A DNA stretch of 64,000 nucleotides from Streptococcus ratti FA-1 = DSM 20564 (GTDB lineage: Bacteria > Bacillota > Bacilli > Lactobacillales > Streptococcaceae), in contig NZ_AJTZ01000005.1 of assembly GCF_000286075.1 (NCBI RefSeq), forward strand, positions 186,001 through 250,000. The letters are read 5' to 3'. Each line of letters begins with the position of its first letter. Within the stretch, counting starts at the first letter, position 1. Of this stretch, positions 1-10,241 are shown one piece after another. The position numbers were made by a program, and so were the translations under genes. The notes beneath the pieces are model-generated. The model was not told the DNA's origin. It worked only from the letters and a program-made list of their open reading frames with translations, and did not search any database.

Positions 1-2
1 AT

Positions 3-95
3 GATTATGTCCTTCCCAACCCAGACCTATATGCTCTGGTCAACCTTAACATCGCTTTTAAGAGCACATTAACCAAAAGCTCTCTTTTATCATGA
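3..95 (+). CDS. possible C-terminal end of an upstream gene (partial)
   Basis: The frame opening at base 3 is free of stops to a TGA at 93-95 and gives about 30 residues rich in Asn, Leu and Ala (starting DYVLPNPDLYALVNLN). It ends 26 bases before the msrB start, as expected for the 3' end of an upstream gene cut by the window edge. Thirty residues are too few to assign a family, so this may be chance. Confidence 0.3.
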   Translation, partial: DYVLPNPDLYALVNLNIAFKSTLTKSSLLS

Positions 96-121
96 GTAAA
101 CAGTAACAAGGAGGTTACCCT

Positions 122-559
122 TTGACAGAAGAATCCAAAGAAGCATTACGTAAGCGTATCAGCGATTTGGCCTACGAGGTCACGCAGAACGCAGCAACCG
201 AACGTGCTTTTACAGGGGAATACGATAAGTTCTTTGAGAAAGGCATTTACGTTGATATTGTGAGTGGCGAGCCTTTGTTCTCTTCTACTGACAAGTATGA
301 TTCAGGCTGTGGTTGGCCGGCCTTCACCAAACCTATTAGCAACCATCGGGTGAGCAACCACGAAGACCATTCTTTCGGTATGCGTCGTATCGAAGTTCGC
401 AGTCAAGAAGCTGATTCGCACTTGGGACATGTTTTTAACGACGGTCCCCTTGACCGCGGCGGTCTGCGCTATTGCATTAATTCTGCTGCGCTCAAGTTTA
501 TTCCTTATGAAGAGATGGAAAAAGAGGGCTACGCAGATTATATGGCTGTCGTTGAATAA
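122..559 (+). CDS. msrB: peptide-methionine (R)-S-oxide reductase MsrB
   Basis: This 145-residue single-domain MsrB reduces methionine-R-sulfoxide in oxidised proteins in the cytoplasm. The family signatures are present: SGCGWPAF (Cys63), [10 protein letters not shown] (about 100-109) and RYCINSAAL with the presumed catalytic Cys118. The two CxxC zinc pairs of many MsrB proteins are absent, so this is the zinc-free form. The start is a TTG at 122, chosen because AAGGAGGT lies 6 bases upstream and no in-frame ATG precedes the conserved part. msrA follows 28 bases downstream, so the two stereospecific reductases form an operon as separate proteins rather than the fused MsrAB of some streptococci. 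Confidence 0.95.
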   Translation: MTEESKEALRKRISDLAYEVTQNAATERAFTGEYDKFFEKGIYVDIVSGEPLFSSTDKYDSGCGWPAFTKPISNHRVSNHEDHSFGMRRIEVRSQEADSHLGHVFNDGPLDRGGLRYCINSAALKFIPYEEMEKEGYADYMAVVE

Positions 560-587
560 GCACTTAGTATTGAAATGGAGGAAGCAT

Positions 588-1088
588 ATGAAAATAATTT
601 ATCTAGCAGGGGGCTGCTTTTGGGGTGTTGAAGGTTACTTTGACTTGATTGACGGTGTTGTGGAGACTCGTGTGGGCTATGCCAACGGTCAATCTGAAGC
701 GACGTCTTATGCTTTGATTGATGCCACAGATCATGCGGAAACTGTCGCTGTCACTTACGACCCGGAACGTATCACACTGCGTGAGCTGCTCCAGCATTAT
801 TTCCGCATTATTAACCCTTTCTCTATCAATCGTCAAGGCAATGATATCGGCCGTCAATACCGTACAGGTATTTATTACACCGATGAAGCTGACAAAGCGG
901 TTGCAGAAGAAATCATGCAAGCCGTCAGTCAAAAAAACGATAGCCGTCCTCTGGCTGTTGAGTTAGAACCCCTGCGTCACTTTATAGATGCTGAGGACTA
1001 TCACCAAGATTACCTCAAGAAAAATCCCAATGGCTACTGCCATATTGATTTAGGATTAGCGAAAGTCCCTATTGCAAAGGGTGAATAA
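588..1088 (+). CDS. msrA: peptide-methionine (S)-S-oxide reductase MsrA
   Basis: This 166-residue MsrA reduces methionine-S-sulfoxide and complements the R-specific MsrB just upstream. The active-site motif GGCFWGVEG places the nucleophilic cysteine at residue 10. The later [10 protein letters not shown] and EDYHQDYL stretches are also typical. The open frame extends back to 429, but the ATG at 588 is preceded by GGAGGAAG at a good distance and gives the usual N-terminus, so I use it. It is co-transcribed with msrB and ends before the hairpin at 1201-1256. Confidence 0.95.
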   Translation: MKIIYLAGGCFWGVEGYFDLIDGVVETRVGYANGQSEATSYALIDATDHAETVAVTYDPERITLRELLQHYFRIINPFSINRQGNDIGRQYRTGIYYTDEADKAVAEEIMQAVSQKNDSRPLAVELEPLRHFIDAEDYHQDYLKKNPNGYCHIDLGLAKVPIAKGE

Positions 1089-1200
1089 AGACTGGTTTGC
1101 CGGTTACTAAATCAAAACTAATTAAAACCTAGCAGCTATGAGGATCTAATCAGTTTAAGGATTTTTAAAAATATCAAAGTCACTAGATTTGAACCATTCA

Positions 1201-1256
1201 AAAAACCGAACATCTGACCTAAAAAATTGATTCTAGGATAAGAGTGTTCGGTTTTT
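1201..1256. terminator. bidirectional terminator between msrA and lysS
   Basis: A perfect 12-bp inverted repeat (1201-1212 with 1245-1256) is A-rich on its left arm and T-rich on its right, so it can terminate in both directions. The 32-base loop holds a small CCTA/TAGG inner pair. It sits between the convergent msrA (+) and lysS (-). Confidence 0.7.
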
Positions 1257-1363
1257 CTATTGCTTTATCACCATTTTTACGCTTTTTCAAGTCTTAAAAA
1301 TTGGTGTTAAGTTTTGTCAATTATGAGCTGACAAGCCCTTCAAATCAACGTTTTCGACCTCAA

Positions 1364-2875
<1,512 letters not shown>

Positions 2876-3047
2876 CTATTTATTTTACCATAAAATAAGG
2901 ACATGTGATATAGGAAAATCTGCGAAAGTGCTTTGCTGGAGAGAAAAAGAGTTAAAAAATCAAAGTACAAGTGCATTCTGGAAATACAAGGCAAACGGCA
3001 ATAGAGTGACTTTAGGGAAAGTCGAAGACAACAAGCTTTCTCAGTAG

Positions 3048-3167
3048 CAGTATAACAGTGTATTAGCTTTTGGCAAGCACTTCACTTCAGGAAGTTTTAC
3101 TTATCAGATTTCCGAAGCTGGCCAAGGGCAAGTAAAGCAAAAGATGGACTTTGAACAAATTGATTAA
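3048..3167 (+). pseudogene. possible relic of a cell-surface (pilin-repeat-like) protein
   Basis: Between an in-frame TAG (3045-3047) and a TAA (3168-3170) lie about 40 codons, including FTSGSFTYQISEAGQG. Such an FxxGxFTYxIxE pattern is typical of repeat domains in Gram-positive pilins and adhesins. The same frame is open upstream of the TAG to 2853. There is no start codon with a ribosome site, no signal peptide and no LPxTG, so at best this is a remnant. The assignment rests on a short motif only. Confidence 0.25.
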
Positions 3168-3229
3168 CAATCATGAAGCAGAAATTTATTTTGCATTATG
3201 CTGACTGTGAAATAAATCCTTAAAACAAG

Positions 3230-3262
3230 GGGCTTAGTTCTGCAAAGGCCTGCACTAAGCCC
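3230..3262. terminator. 9-bp stem-loop, possible terminator
   Basis: The repeat 3230-3238 pairs perfectly with 3254-3262, and TTTT follows on the + strand. It lies just downstream of the possible relic, so it may be that gene's old terminator. Confidence 0.4.
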
Positions 3263-3505
3263 TTTTAAGTGCCTGAAATTCCATAGACAGAAAAAAGCTG
3301 AAGCTGGCTTTTCAAAGGAAAAAAAGATTTACTGTTTTTTTGTTCTTATTTCAGCTTGATAAAATGGGGCTTAGGCTTTGTCAAAGGATGACTGAGTGTA
3401 AAATAAGGAAATAGCTTATGCTGCTCAAATAGCTGATAAAGATTTTGAAAAAAGGCTGAAAAAATAGTATAATTTTTTAGAATTAAGATTTAGAAAGAAT
3501 GACTT

Positions 3506-4408
3506 ATGATTAGTGCTATTGTTTTTGATGTTGATGACACTATTTATGATCAGCAGGCGCCTTACCGAATTGCTGTTGAAAAATGTTTTCCTGATTTTGA
3601 TATGACTCAGATCAATCAGGCTTACATCCGTTTTCGCCATTATTCAGACACAGGTTTTCCGCGGGTAATGGCTGGGGAATGGACAACTGAATACTTCCGT
3701 TTCTGGCGCTGTGAGCAGACCCTTTTAGAGTTTGACTACCGGCAGATCAGTGAAGATGAGGGAAATCATTTTCAGGAAGTTTATGAAAAAGAACTTGATC
3801 AGATTACAATGCTGGATGAAATGCGTCTGACACTGGATTTTCTGAAAGAAAAGAATATTCCCATGGGCGTTATTACCAATGGTCCGACGGAGCATCAGCT
3901 GAAAAAAGTGAAAAAATTAGGGCTCTATGATTATGTTGCCCCTAAGCGGGTCTTGGTCAGTCAGGCAACGGGCTTTCAAAAACCGCAGAAAGAAATTTTT
4001 AATTTGGCTGCTGAGCAGTTTGATATGAATCCGGATACGACTCTGTATGTAGGAGACTCTTATGATAATGATATCATTGGTGCTCATAACAGCGGCTGGC
4101 ATTCTATGTGGTTTAATCACCGGGGCCGCCGCTTAAAGGCTGGGACAAAGCCTGTTTTTGATTTGCAAATCGATTCCTTTGAGCAGCTTTATGGGGCTGT
4201 GAAAGTTTTATTTGACCTGCCCAGCCATAAATTTATTTTTGACACAAATGATCGCAATAATCCTGTCTTGCAGCTGGGAATTAACAATGGTCTTATGATA
4301 GCTGCAGAACGCTTACTTGAGAGCAATATCAGTATTGACAAGGTTGTTATTCTGCTTAGACTGGATAAAAACCAAGAAAAGGTGCTGCGTTTGAAATATG
4401 CTAAGTAG
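3506..4408 (+). CDS. HAD-superfamily hydrolase, YjjG-like phosphatase
   Basis: This 300-residue protein of HAD subfamily IA is probably a small-molecule or nucleotide phosphatase in the cytoplasm. Motif I is DVDDT at residues 8-12 with the nucleophile Asp8. Motif II is in VITNGPT, and motif IV is GDSYDNDI with its acidic pair. About 60 residues after the HAD core are not part of the usual YjjG length, and I do not recognise that C-terminal extension. The substrate cannot be predicted. The gene appears monocistronic and ends before a strong terminator. Confidence 0.8.
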   Translation: MISAIVFDVDDTIYDQQAPYRIAVEKCFPDFDMTQINQAYIRFRHYSDTGFPRVMAGEWTTEYFRFWRCEQTLLEFDYRQISEDEGNHFQEVYEKELDQITMLDEMRLTLDFLKEKNIPMGVITNGPTEHQLKKVKKLGLYDYVAPKRVLVSQATGFQKPQKEIFNLAAEQFDMNPDTTLYVGDSYDNDIIGAHNSGWHSMWFNHRGRRLKAGTKPVFDLQIDSFEQLYGAVKVLFDLPSHKFIFDTNDRNNPVLQLGINNGLMIAAERLLESNISIDKVVILLRLDKNQEKVLRLKYAK

Positions 4409-4468
4409 AGACTGTTCAAGTATAGGGCTCACTTAGTAAGTGTTTAAATACAGTTTGGCAAAACTAAA

Positions 4469-4522
4469 AAGAGAGTGGACAGAAATCGATTCTTTAAATG
4501 ACTCATTTCTGTCCACTCTCTT
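4469..4522. terminator. bidirectional terminator, 18-bp perfect stem
   Basis: 4469-4486 pairs without mismatch with 4505-4522, and A/T tracts flank both sides. It can stop the HAD gene (+) and leftward transcription from the phosphatase block (-). The arms contain GAGTGGACAGAAAT, close to the intergenic hairpin near 39061-39126. Confidence 0.75.
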
Positions 4523-4837
4523 ATTTTAAGCTGTTCGGCCTGAGACAGTTCATTAGACAGTTGTAGATCCGCCTTCGCATAGTTGATTCAGGTAATTGCT
4601 ACCACTTGCAAGGCAGCACAGTTAATGGACCAAAGGTCTCATTAACTAATGATAGTCGCTATAGTGGACTGCCTAACCACCTTACTAGCTTTTCTCGTAG
4701 TATTATAGTATTATCGACTACTCGAACGCGCATCGCAAGGCAAGGGATGAGGGTTTCTCGCCAACCACTGCGCTAATCTGAAACTTGGCATATAATAAGG
4801 CTGGGACATGTTAGTCTCAGCCTCTTTTGAAAAGGTA
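4523..4837. repeat. non-coding interval ending in a GGCTGGGAC hairpin
   Basis: No gene is supported in these 315 bases. The right end holds the stem-loop 4798-4807/4814-4823 built on AGGCTGGGAC, a motif seen again at 15429 and 38866. These look like copies of a dispersed streptococcal intergenic element. The central part contains several short inverted repeats but nothing I recognise. Confidence 0.45.
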
Positions 4838-5479
4838 TTAAATACTTTGTTTTAGAACTGCTTTTTTATAAGAAGTATCGTTCCAAGTGATCAGCTCGAA
4901 ATGTTTAAAGTCTGCTGTTTCTAAAATGGTGACACTGGCATTGTCAAGCCCGCCGTCACGGCGAAGCTGAGCGGGTTCGCAGCCTAAGAGTGACTGAATA
5001 GCAGCTGTCAGTGTAGCTCCGTGGCCCACCAGTAAAATATTTTGAGCCTGCAAATCTTTCAGCGATTTAACAAAGTTGGAGATGCGGTGCGTTACACGGT
5101 AGACAGACTCAGCATCAAATATGGAATGATCGAACTGTGCCAGATTATGGCGGAAAGCCTTCATTTGTTTAGGATAGATGGAGCTGACCAGACTGATTTT
5201 TTGACCTTCCAGTTTGCCTAAATTCCATTCTCGCAGGTTTTTGGTATAGGTGATATCCATTGGATAAAGGTTTTCCTGGGTGATAATTTGGCTGGTTAAC
5301 TTAGCACGTTTGAGGTCACTGGAATACACTCTGTCAAATTTGATATCTTTCAAATAGTGTCCCAGAAGCTTGAGTTCCTTAACAGAGCTCTCCAGAAGCG
5401 GCGAGTCTCCGCCGGCGCCCTGAAAGCGGCCTTCCAAATTCCATTGCGTTTTTCCGTGTCTGACAAAATACAGTTTCAC
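4838..5479 (-). CDS. histidine phosphatase (phosphoglycerate mutase-like)
   Basis: This protein of about 213 residues belongs to the histidine phosphatase superfamily. The catalytic RHG motif is in LYFVRHGKTQWN at the N-terminus and the second histidine in LLVGHGATLTA. It is annotated GpmB-like in streptococci, but the family is mostly phosphatases of unclear substrate. The open frame begins with a TTG at 5497. I prefer the GTG at 5479 because GGGAG lies upstream and the product then begins MKLYFVRHG, as in homologues. It is the last gene of the leftward block. Confidence 0.8.
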   Translation of the reverse strand: MKLYFVRHGKTQWNLEGRFQGAGGDSPLLESSVKELKLLGHYLKDIKFDRVYSSDLKRAKLTSQIITQENLYPMDITYTKNLREWNLGKLEGQKISLVSSIYPKQMKAFRHNLAQFDHSIFDAESVYRVTHRISNFVKSLKDLQAQNILLVGHGATLTAAIQSLLGCEPAQLRRDGGLDNASVTILETADFKHFELITWNDTSYKKAVLKQSI

Positions 5480-5499
5480 AATTCTTACATCTCCCAAAT

Positions 5500-5862
5500 C
5501 TAATCAATAATTTCAACACCAAAAGGAAAAAGACTGATACGGGCCATCTTTACCGATTGTACCGCGAAAGGAATTCCGATAATGGTTATGCAAAGGACAG
5601 CAGCGCTGGCCAGATGCAGCAGAGCCAGTTCCCATCCGACCAGTAAAATCCAGATAATATTGCCTAAGAGGCTGGAGAAACGGTTGGAAAAGACGATTGT
5701 TTTGCCAAAAGGAAAAAGGCCGAAAGAGCCGATTTTAAAGCACTGCAAGCCAAAAGGAATTCCTAAAACGGTGATACAAAGCAACAGTCCCACTGCATAC
5801 CAAGCAAGGGCAGCCCAAAGTCCAGCACAAAAGAACCAAATAATATTTCCAAGTACTCTCAT
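5500..5862 (-). CDS. YccF-family membrane protein
   Basis: This small membrane protein of 120 residues is built from two similar halves. Each has a GNIIW start, a hydrophobic segment and an ITVLGIPFGLQ or ITIIGIPFAVQ motif, the diagnostic duplicated YccF domain. Four transmembrane segments are likely. Its function is unknown. It lies 3 bases downstream of ybaK's stop and just upstream of the phosphatase, so it is almost certainly co-transcribed with both. Confidence 0.8.
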   Translation of the reverse strand: MRVLGNIIWFFCAGLWAALAWYAVGLLLCITVLGIPFGLQCFKIGSFGLFPFGKTIVFSNRFSSLLGNIIWILLVGWELALLHLASAAVLCITIIGIPFAVQSVKMARISLFPFGVEIID

Positions 5863-5865
5863 TTT

Positions 5866-6339
5866 CTACTCCTTAATATCAGCGAATTGAGCATGGACAA
5901 AGTCTGCTAAAACTTGGCTGTCAATGCGAATAGAACGGCCGATTTCACCAGCTGATACAATCATTTTCCCCTTTTCAAGAGCCGTGCTGTCAATATAGAT
6001 AGGAAAAGAATGTTTTTGCCTGATGCCAACAGGATTATTTGCACCGTGGATGTAGCCGGTTGTTTTTTGCAGTTCCTTTTGCGGAATCATACTGACCTTT
6101 TTGTTGCCGGATATTTTAGCCAGCTTTTTTTCAGACAGGTGCTCTGTGATGGGAATGATTCCGATAATTGGGCCTGTCTTATCGCCTTTTAGAGCCAGCG
6201 TTTTAAAAATATCTTCCTCTTGGATATCTTCCGGCAAATCTCCTTCTAAGGCATTGATGGCTAAACTATCGTGCTCTATTTTTGCTTTATCTAAAATTTG
6301 ATCAACCAGTGTTTTTTTCAGCTTGTGCTTTTTACTCAT
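5866..6339 (-). CDS. ybaK: Cys-tRNA(Pro)/Cys-tRNA(Cys) deacylase YbaK
   Basis: This 157-residue YbaK/EbsC-type protein hydrolyses misacylated Cys-tRNA(Pro) in trans, a cytoplasmic translation-quality role established for the family. The domain covers nearly the whole protein. The conserved core HGANNPVGIRQKHSFPIYID and the late SAGEIGRSIRI segment are typical. The start overlaps the end of the DUF368 gene by 4 bases (ATGA type), indicating translational coupling. Confidence 0.85.
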   Translation of the reverse strand: MSKKHKLKKTLVDQILDKAKIEHDSLAINALEGDLPEDIQEEDIFKTLALKGDKTGPIIGIIPITEHLSEKKLAKISGNKKVSMIPQKELQKTTGYIHGANNPVGIRQKHSFPIYIDSTALEKGKMIVSAGEIGRSIRIDSQVLADFVHAQFADIKE

Positions 6340-7178
6340 TTGTATTTTTCCTCAAGTTTGCTCATCCAAGCACCCAAAGCAATACCGGCAATGCAGCACA
6401 AGGCAGCCAGTAAGAAGGTCACCCAGCTGCTGCCAGCATAAGAGATGCTCTCAGCATTTCTTGGATTTGGAATAATAATCAAAAGCGTACTGGAAATGAC
6501 CAGTCCTAAAATAAAGTGATAAACACGGGAATGATAATGGTTCAAGGCATAATCCATAGCCTTTGAAAAGAGCAGCACAGCTGCCATACCACCGATAGCA
6601 ATCGGCAGAAAAACACCCGCCAAATCAAGGTTTTTAAAACCAGTCAGCATGGGTGAGTAAAGGCCCATGATTAAAAGGAGATTAGATGGACTGAGACCCG
6701 GAACCAAAACACCGAGGGCAATTAGGACACCAGCAAGGATAAAACTAGCAAAGTTAGCTGGAATAGTACCGACCAAGTCATTTAAGAAGTAGAGCAAAAG
6801 ACCTGAAACCAAAAAGGTTCCTAGCAGCCAGATCCAGTCCGTCTTATCGCGTTTAGATTTTTGAGTGGACTCAGCAAACAGGGTTGGCAGAGTTCCAATA
6901 ATCGTTCCTGTAAAGGCCCAAAGAACAGGAACTTGATAATGTTCCAGCAGGTATTCTAAAGGTGCAGAAAAAAGAGCAATCCCCAGAATACCGCCGATTC
7001 CTACAGGGATAAAGAAAAGAACGTTTTTGACAAAATCTTTTGACAAGTGTGCCAAAAATGAAATAATACGCTCATACAGCCCTAAAATAGATGCCAATAC
7101 CCCGCCAGATACGCCAGGCAGAATAAAGCCCAAGGCAATGATAACCCCTTTGATTAATCTTGCTATCCAAGAAATCAT
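6336..7178 (-). CDS. DUF368 polytopic membrane protein (PopT family)
   Basis: This integral membrane protein of 280 residues has about eight hydrophobic segments. The GFILPGVSGGVLASILG motif near residue 20 recurs in the second half as VLVPGLSPSNLLLIMG, the inverted-repeat signature of DUF368. Members of this family have been reported to recycle undecaprenyl phosphate across the membrane (PopT), and an envelope role is plausible here next to an amidase gene. The ATG at 7178 is preferred to the TTG at 7190, whose codons are the GGAGGAAA ribosome site. Confidence 0.85.
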   Translation of the reverse strand: MISWIARLIKGVIIALGFILPGVSGGVLASILGLYERIISFLAHLSKDFVKNVLFFIPVGIGGILGIALFSAPLEYLLEHYQVPVLWAFTGTIIGTLPTLFAESTQKSKRDKTDWIWLLGTFLVSGLLLYFLNDLVGTIPANFASFILAGVLIALGVLVPGLSPSNLLLIMGLYSPMLTGFKNLDLAGVFLPIAIGGMAAVLLFSKAMDYALNHYHSRVYHFILGLVISSTLLIIIPNPRNAESISYAGSSWVTFLLAALCCIAGIALGAWMSKLEEKYK

Positions 7179-7222
7179 GATTTCCTCCAAAATAAAATAA
7201 TATACCTTCCCATTATATCATT

Positions 7223-8206
7223 TTAAAGCTGATTATAATAGGCTTGAATTAAATCCAGAAAATTCTCTGCAGAATAATCGCTGGCAAAAAATTTTTCAGC
7301 CGCCGTATTCCAGTAGTCATCTGGATCTTGATGGTCAGTTCCGCCTAAATAGCTAGACACCATCTGGTGCGTCCAGACAGTTCCCGAAGCATCTTTTTTG
7401 CCCAGAGTAACTGGCAGCTGGTATTTTTTTAGCATGACGGCTGTATAATAAGCAGCATTCGCTAACTGTCTGGCGAAGTCTTCTTGGCTGTGCTCGCGTA
7501 TCAGTTCAAACTGAAGGTAATAAGGATTGCCTTTAGGACCGGCACCTTGAGCCATATAGCGATCATCGGCGATCTGAAAAATATTGTCTTTGTCAATAAA
7601 GCTGTGGACAAAGACACCGGCTGATTTGTAATTTTGCTTCATATAAGAGACCTCGCTTTGAAGAGATGAGCTGTCGTTGCCGGTATCGTGAATAATGATG
7701 CCTTTTGGCTGGCCAGACGAACCAAAATAGGTTTTTTTAGCAAAGCGAGAATAGATATCTTTAGTGATTTCTGCATGAGGATAATTTAAGCGGGCAATGT
7801 ATTGATTGATGGTATTAGTCTGCCGAAGTTGAAGGTTCTTAGCATCAAGATAATAGCTGCGCCCCTTTAATGTTATTTTAGCCAGAGTGACTTGTTTGCC
7901 CTTTAATTTTGTCAGAAAATAGCTCTCCACTTGTACGGTCGCATTTTGTTCCAATTTGTCGGCAGCCAAATCAAATAAATAGGGATAGAGCATCGGTGAA
8001 GAATCGGCTGTAATAGTTGCCTTTTGATTAACTTTATAAGAAGCAGAAACATGAAAGTGATGCTGGTAAATAAAAAAAGTAAGTCCCAAGAGAGCAAGCA
8101 GGAGTCCTGCAAGGATTGGATACTTCATTTGCTTTTTCTTTTTGCGCTGCCGGCTGCGCCGGCCTTTAGCAGAAGATTGTCTTTTTGTTTTTCGTTTTTT
8201 AGCCAT
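7223..8206 (-). CDS. membrane-anchored N-acetylmuramoyl-L-alanine amidase (amidase_2)
   Basis: This protein of about 327 residues starts with a very basic tail (many Lys/Arg), then one transmembrane helix (about 28-46), then an extracellular part. The C-terminal half is an amidase_2/PGRP-like domain with GIIIHDTGN, VFVHSFIDKD and QFELIRE, expected to cleave MurNAc-L-Ala bonds in peptidoglycan. The region between anchor and enzyme has an SH3-like look but no clear repeats. The ATG at 8206 is chosen over an upstream TTG at 8248. Neither has a convincing ribosome site, and a TATAAT lies only a few bases before the ATG. Confidence 0.75.
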   Translation of the reverse strand: MAKKRKTKRQSSAKGRRSRQRKKKKQMKYPILAGLLLALLGLTFFIYQHHFHVSASYKVNQKATITADSSPMLYPYLFDLAADKLEQNATVQVESYFLTKLKGKQVTLAKITLKGRSYYLDAKNLQLRQTNTINQYIARLNYPHAEITKDIYSRFAKKTYFGSSGQPKGIIIHDTGNDSSSLQSEVSYMKQNYKSAGVFVHSFIDKDNIFQIADDRYMAQGAGPKGNPYYLQFELIREHSQEDFARQLANAAYYTAVMLKKYQLPVTLGKKDASGTVWTHQMVSSYLGGTDHQDPDDYWNTAAEKFFASDYSAENFLDLIQAYYNQL

Positions 8207-8584
8207 ATCATTATAATAACACGATTGCTTCAAAAAAACTGCAATCAAGAAAAAGCGCGGTTGATTTTAAGAAAGATTTGATGTCAAATGAAAAAGAACG
8301 GGTACTTTAATCCCGTTCTCAAATTGAAGATAAAATCACGCTTGGAGCTCATTTTGCTTGTAAATCAAGTAAATAACCTGATATTTAGAGGGTCAAGAAA
8401 TCTTTGCGTTGAAAATAATTTGTCTACATTCCAAGAAAGTGGAATAGACAGGCATGATAGCTGCGCAATCACCCACAGAAGGCTATCGTTTGGAAGATGG
8501 CGTATAGGAAATCAGTTATTGCAAGCATTTGCTTTCGTTGTCCCACTCTTTTCATGAAATATCAGCAATTTTTACCTGCTGCTG
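8207..8584. other. intergenic region between amidase gene and thiT
   Basis: No gene is supported. It holds a terminator-like hairpin at 8295-8319 and a second inverted repeat near 8421-8453 with arms TGTCTA/TAGACA and ATTCCA/TGGAAT. The remaining sequence shows nothing recognisable. Confidence 0.4.
8295..8319 (-). terminator. hairpin with T-run, likely terminator for thiT
   Basis: 8295-8302 pairs with 8312-8319. Read on the minus strand, the stem is followed by TTTTT, so it fits termination of leftward thiT transcription about 265 bases past the stop codon. Confidence 0.55.
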
Positions 8585-9154
8585 TCAGCTCTTTGTTTTG
8601 GTCTTGGGTAAAAAGAACTTCGGCTGACTTGGCACTAGGACAAGCAAAACCAAAATAACCACTAAAAAGGTAAACAGTCCCGCACTGCCATTGACCGTAA
8701 AGGAATACCAGAAAGGAGACATTCCTTTTGGTGCATAACTTCCCCAAAAGATAAATCCGGCGATGTAATGGCAGACATATCTGGTGAAGGTGGCAGCAAA
8801 AGCTCCAATAATGGCATAGGACAAAGCCTTGGACTTGTGTCCCTTTTTAAGAGCCTGCTGAAGGGGATTTTGCATAAAACCGGCAAAACCCATACAAAGA
8901 AAAGCAAGGATATATTCTAGAATGACCTGTGAAAAACTGAGATAGTAGACTTTGGCCAAAAGAAAATGCAGCAGACCCCAGAGGAGACCAGATAAAATCC
9001 CATATTTAGCGCCTCTTCTTAAGGAAAAGATAATGAGCGGAATGGCTCCAAAGGACGGGGTGAACCAACTGGCAAAATCAGGCAGGAGTGACAGGACCAT
9101 GGCTAAAGCAGCAGTCAGCGCCGCTTCGACCAGAATGACAGAATTTTTGGACAT
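8585..9154 (-). CDS. thiT: thiamine ECF transporter S-component ThiT
   Basis: This 189-residue membrane protein with about six hydrophobic segments is the substrate-binding S-component that docks on the shared ECF module to import thiamine. The N-terminal VEAALTAALAMVLSLLP and the internal SLRRGAKYGILSGLLWGLLHFL are typical ThiT features, as is the late FIFWGSYAPKGMSPFWYS with its aromatic thiamine-binding residues. The assignment is confirmed by the TPP riboswitch directly upstream. No ECF ATPase or EcfT gene is in this window, as expected for a group II ECF system. Confidence 0.93.
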   Translation of the reverse strand: MSKNSVILVEAALTAALAMVLSLLPDFASWFTPSFGAIPLIIFSLRRGAKYGILSGLLWGLLHFLLAKVYYLSFSQVILEYILAFLCMGFAGFMQNPLQQALKKGHKSKALSYAIIGAFAATFTRYVCHYIAGFIFWGSYAPKGMSPFWYSFTVNGSAGLFTFLVVILVLLVLVPSQPKFFLPKTKTKS

Positions 9155-9158
9155 AAAA

Positions 9159-9181
9159 AGACCCCTTTATTCAAGGAGTCT
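9159..9181 (-). promoter_or_regulatory. expression platform hairpin of the TPP riboswitch
   Basis: The arms 9159-9167 and 9173-9181 pair over 9 bp with one G-U wobble. On the minus strand the stem is followed by TTTTT and then immediately by the thiT ATG. The 3' arm contains the AAGGGG ribosome site, so the hairpin can act as a terminator and also hide the Shine-Dalgarno sequence. Confidence 0.7.
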
Positions 9182-9204
9182 GCATGTGTTAATTTCATCA
9201 ATTA

Positions 9205-9288
9205 GTCACATCCCCACGCTAGTACTAACTAGATCAGGTCCATAGGATTTTGCAAAAAGCAATCTCAGCTAAGAAGCACTCCTTGTGA
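9205..9288 (-). ncRNA. TPP (THI-box) riboswitch upstream of thiT
   Basis: On the minus strand this segment contains the conserved CTGAGA box (9263-9268), GACCTGATCTAG, and TTAGTACTAGCGTGGGGA near its 3' end. These are the pyrimidine- and pyrophosphate-sensor parts of the TPP aptamer. The closing P1 helix uses TCACA/TGTGA arms. High TPP should favour the downstream hairpin at 9159-9181 and shut off thiT. Confidence 0.93.
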
Positions 9289-9303
9289 TATTCTATTAAT
9301 TAC

Positions 9304-9332
9304 ATTATATGACGGGAGCAAAAAGCTGTCAA
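9304..9332 (-). promoter_or_regulatory. consensus promoter of the thiT leader
   Basis: On the minus strand a perfect TTGACA (9332-9327) and TATAAT (9309-9304) are separated by 17 bases. Transcription would start near 9298, a few bases before the riboswitch. Confidence 0.85.
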
Positions 9333-9334
9333 GT

Positions 9335-10180
9335 TTATTCATTCACCGGTCCGAATAATTTTTCATAGGTCGCTTTGGTGTCTTTGTTAACAGCAATTTG
9401 ATTGAGATCCAGTGTGTGTTTAAACCCTTGCAGCTGTCCCTGAGAAGTGTATTGGTGCAGGTCATAGTTTAACTTGGTCTTGGGAACAGCTTCAAAATAG
9501 CCTGAGTCGGTGCCGTAAGTTGGTATCCAGATAGCATCAAAGCCCTTGGTAGAGATGCTGTGTTCTTCCATGAAATACGTACCGATATAAATACCGACAT
9601 TTTCAGCACCGAGGCGTTTCAATTCATCACGGAAAGCCTTAACGCCCTTATTCATGTTAGACATGGTTTTTTCTTCAACATCAAGCCAGTAGAAAGTCGG
9701 GTTGTAAGGTGAAGCGTTTTTATAGAAAGTTTTGGCCTCAGCTTTCATTTTCTTGACACTAGTTCCCCGTACATAGGCGTAGACGGCTACAGGAATGCCT
9801 CGTTTTTGAAATTCTTCAATATGTGTCTTAAACGATTTATCAACTCCGGAACTGTGAGCGGCGTTGTTTTTCTTTGAGACGCCTGAGCCGCCCTGCACAC
9901 GAATAATGGCACCTGATATGTTGTTAGACAGGGTATCATAATCAATTTCGCTGGGCAGCTGCCAGCCTGAGATATCGATAATCGGATTAAGAGTAAAAGT
10001 GTCTCCATCTGAATTTGTTTTTTGTTTCTTTGCAGTTTGTTCAATTTCAGGAATTGATTTTCGAGCTGCGGCCAACTCTTTTTGCCGCGCACTTTCAGAA
10101 CGAATATTGCCTAAAATTAACAATAAGGCGAACAAACTGAAGAAAGCCAGAACAAAGACAGGCTTAATTCTTCTTCTCAT
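9335..10180 (-). CDS. membrane-anchored GH25 muramidase (lysozyme)
   Basis: This protein of about 281 residues has a basic start and one transmembrane helix (about 8-26), then a linker and a glycoside hydrolase family 25 domain from about residue 65. GH25 features are the IIDISGWQ strand, YAYVRGTS, the catalytic DxE in FYWLDVEEKT, and the closing DLHQYTSQGQ and DLNQ. It should cleave peptidoglycan at the outer membrane face. I place the start at the ATG at 10180 (MRRRIKP), where AAGAAAG precedes. The open frame runs on to 10237 without a better site. Confidence 0.82.
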   Translation of the reverse strand: MRRRIKPVFVLAFFSLFALLLILGNIRSESARQKELAAARKSIPEIEQTAKKQKTNSDGDTFTLNPIIDISGWQLPSEIDYDTLSNNISGAIIRVQGGSGVSKKNNAAHSSGVDKSFKTHIEEFQKRGIPVAVYAYVRGTSVKKMKAEAKTFYKNASPYNPTFYWLDVEEKTMSNMNKGVKAFRDELKRLGAENVGIYIGTYFMEEHSISTKGFDAIWIPTYGTDSGYFEAVPKTKLNYDLHQYTSQGQLQGFKHTLDLNQIAVNKDTKATYEKLFGPVNE

Positions 10181-10241
10181 CTTTCTTATTTTAACGTAAA
10201 GTTTGGAAAAAAGCAAAATATGTCTGCTCAGAAGCATCAGA

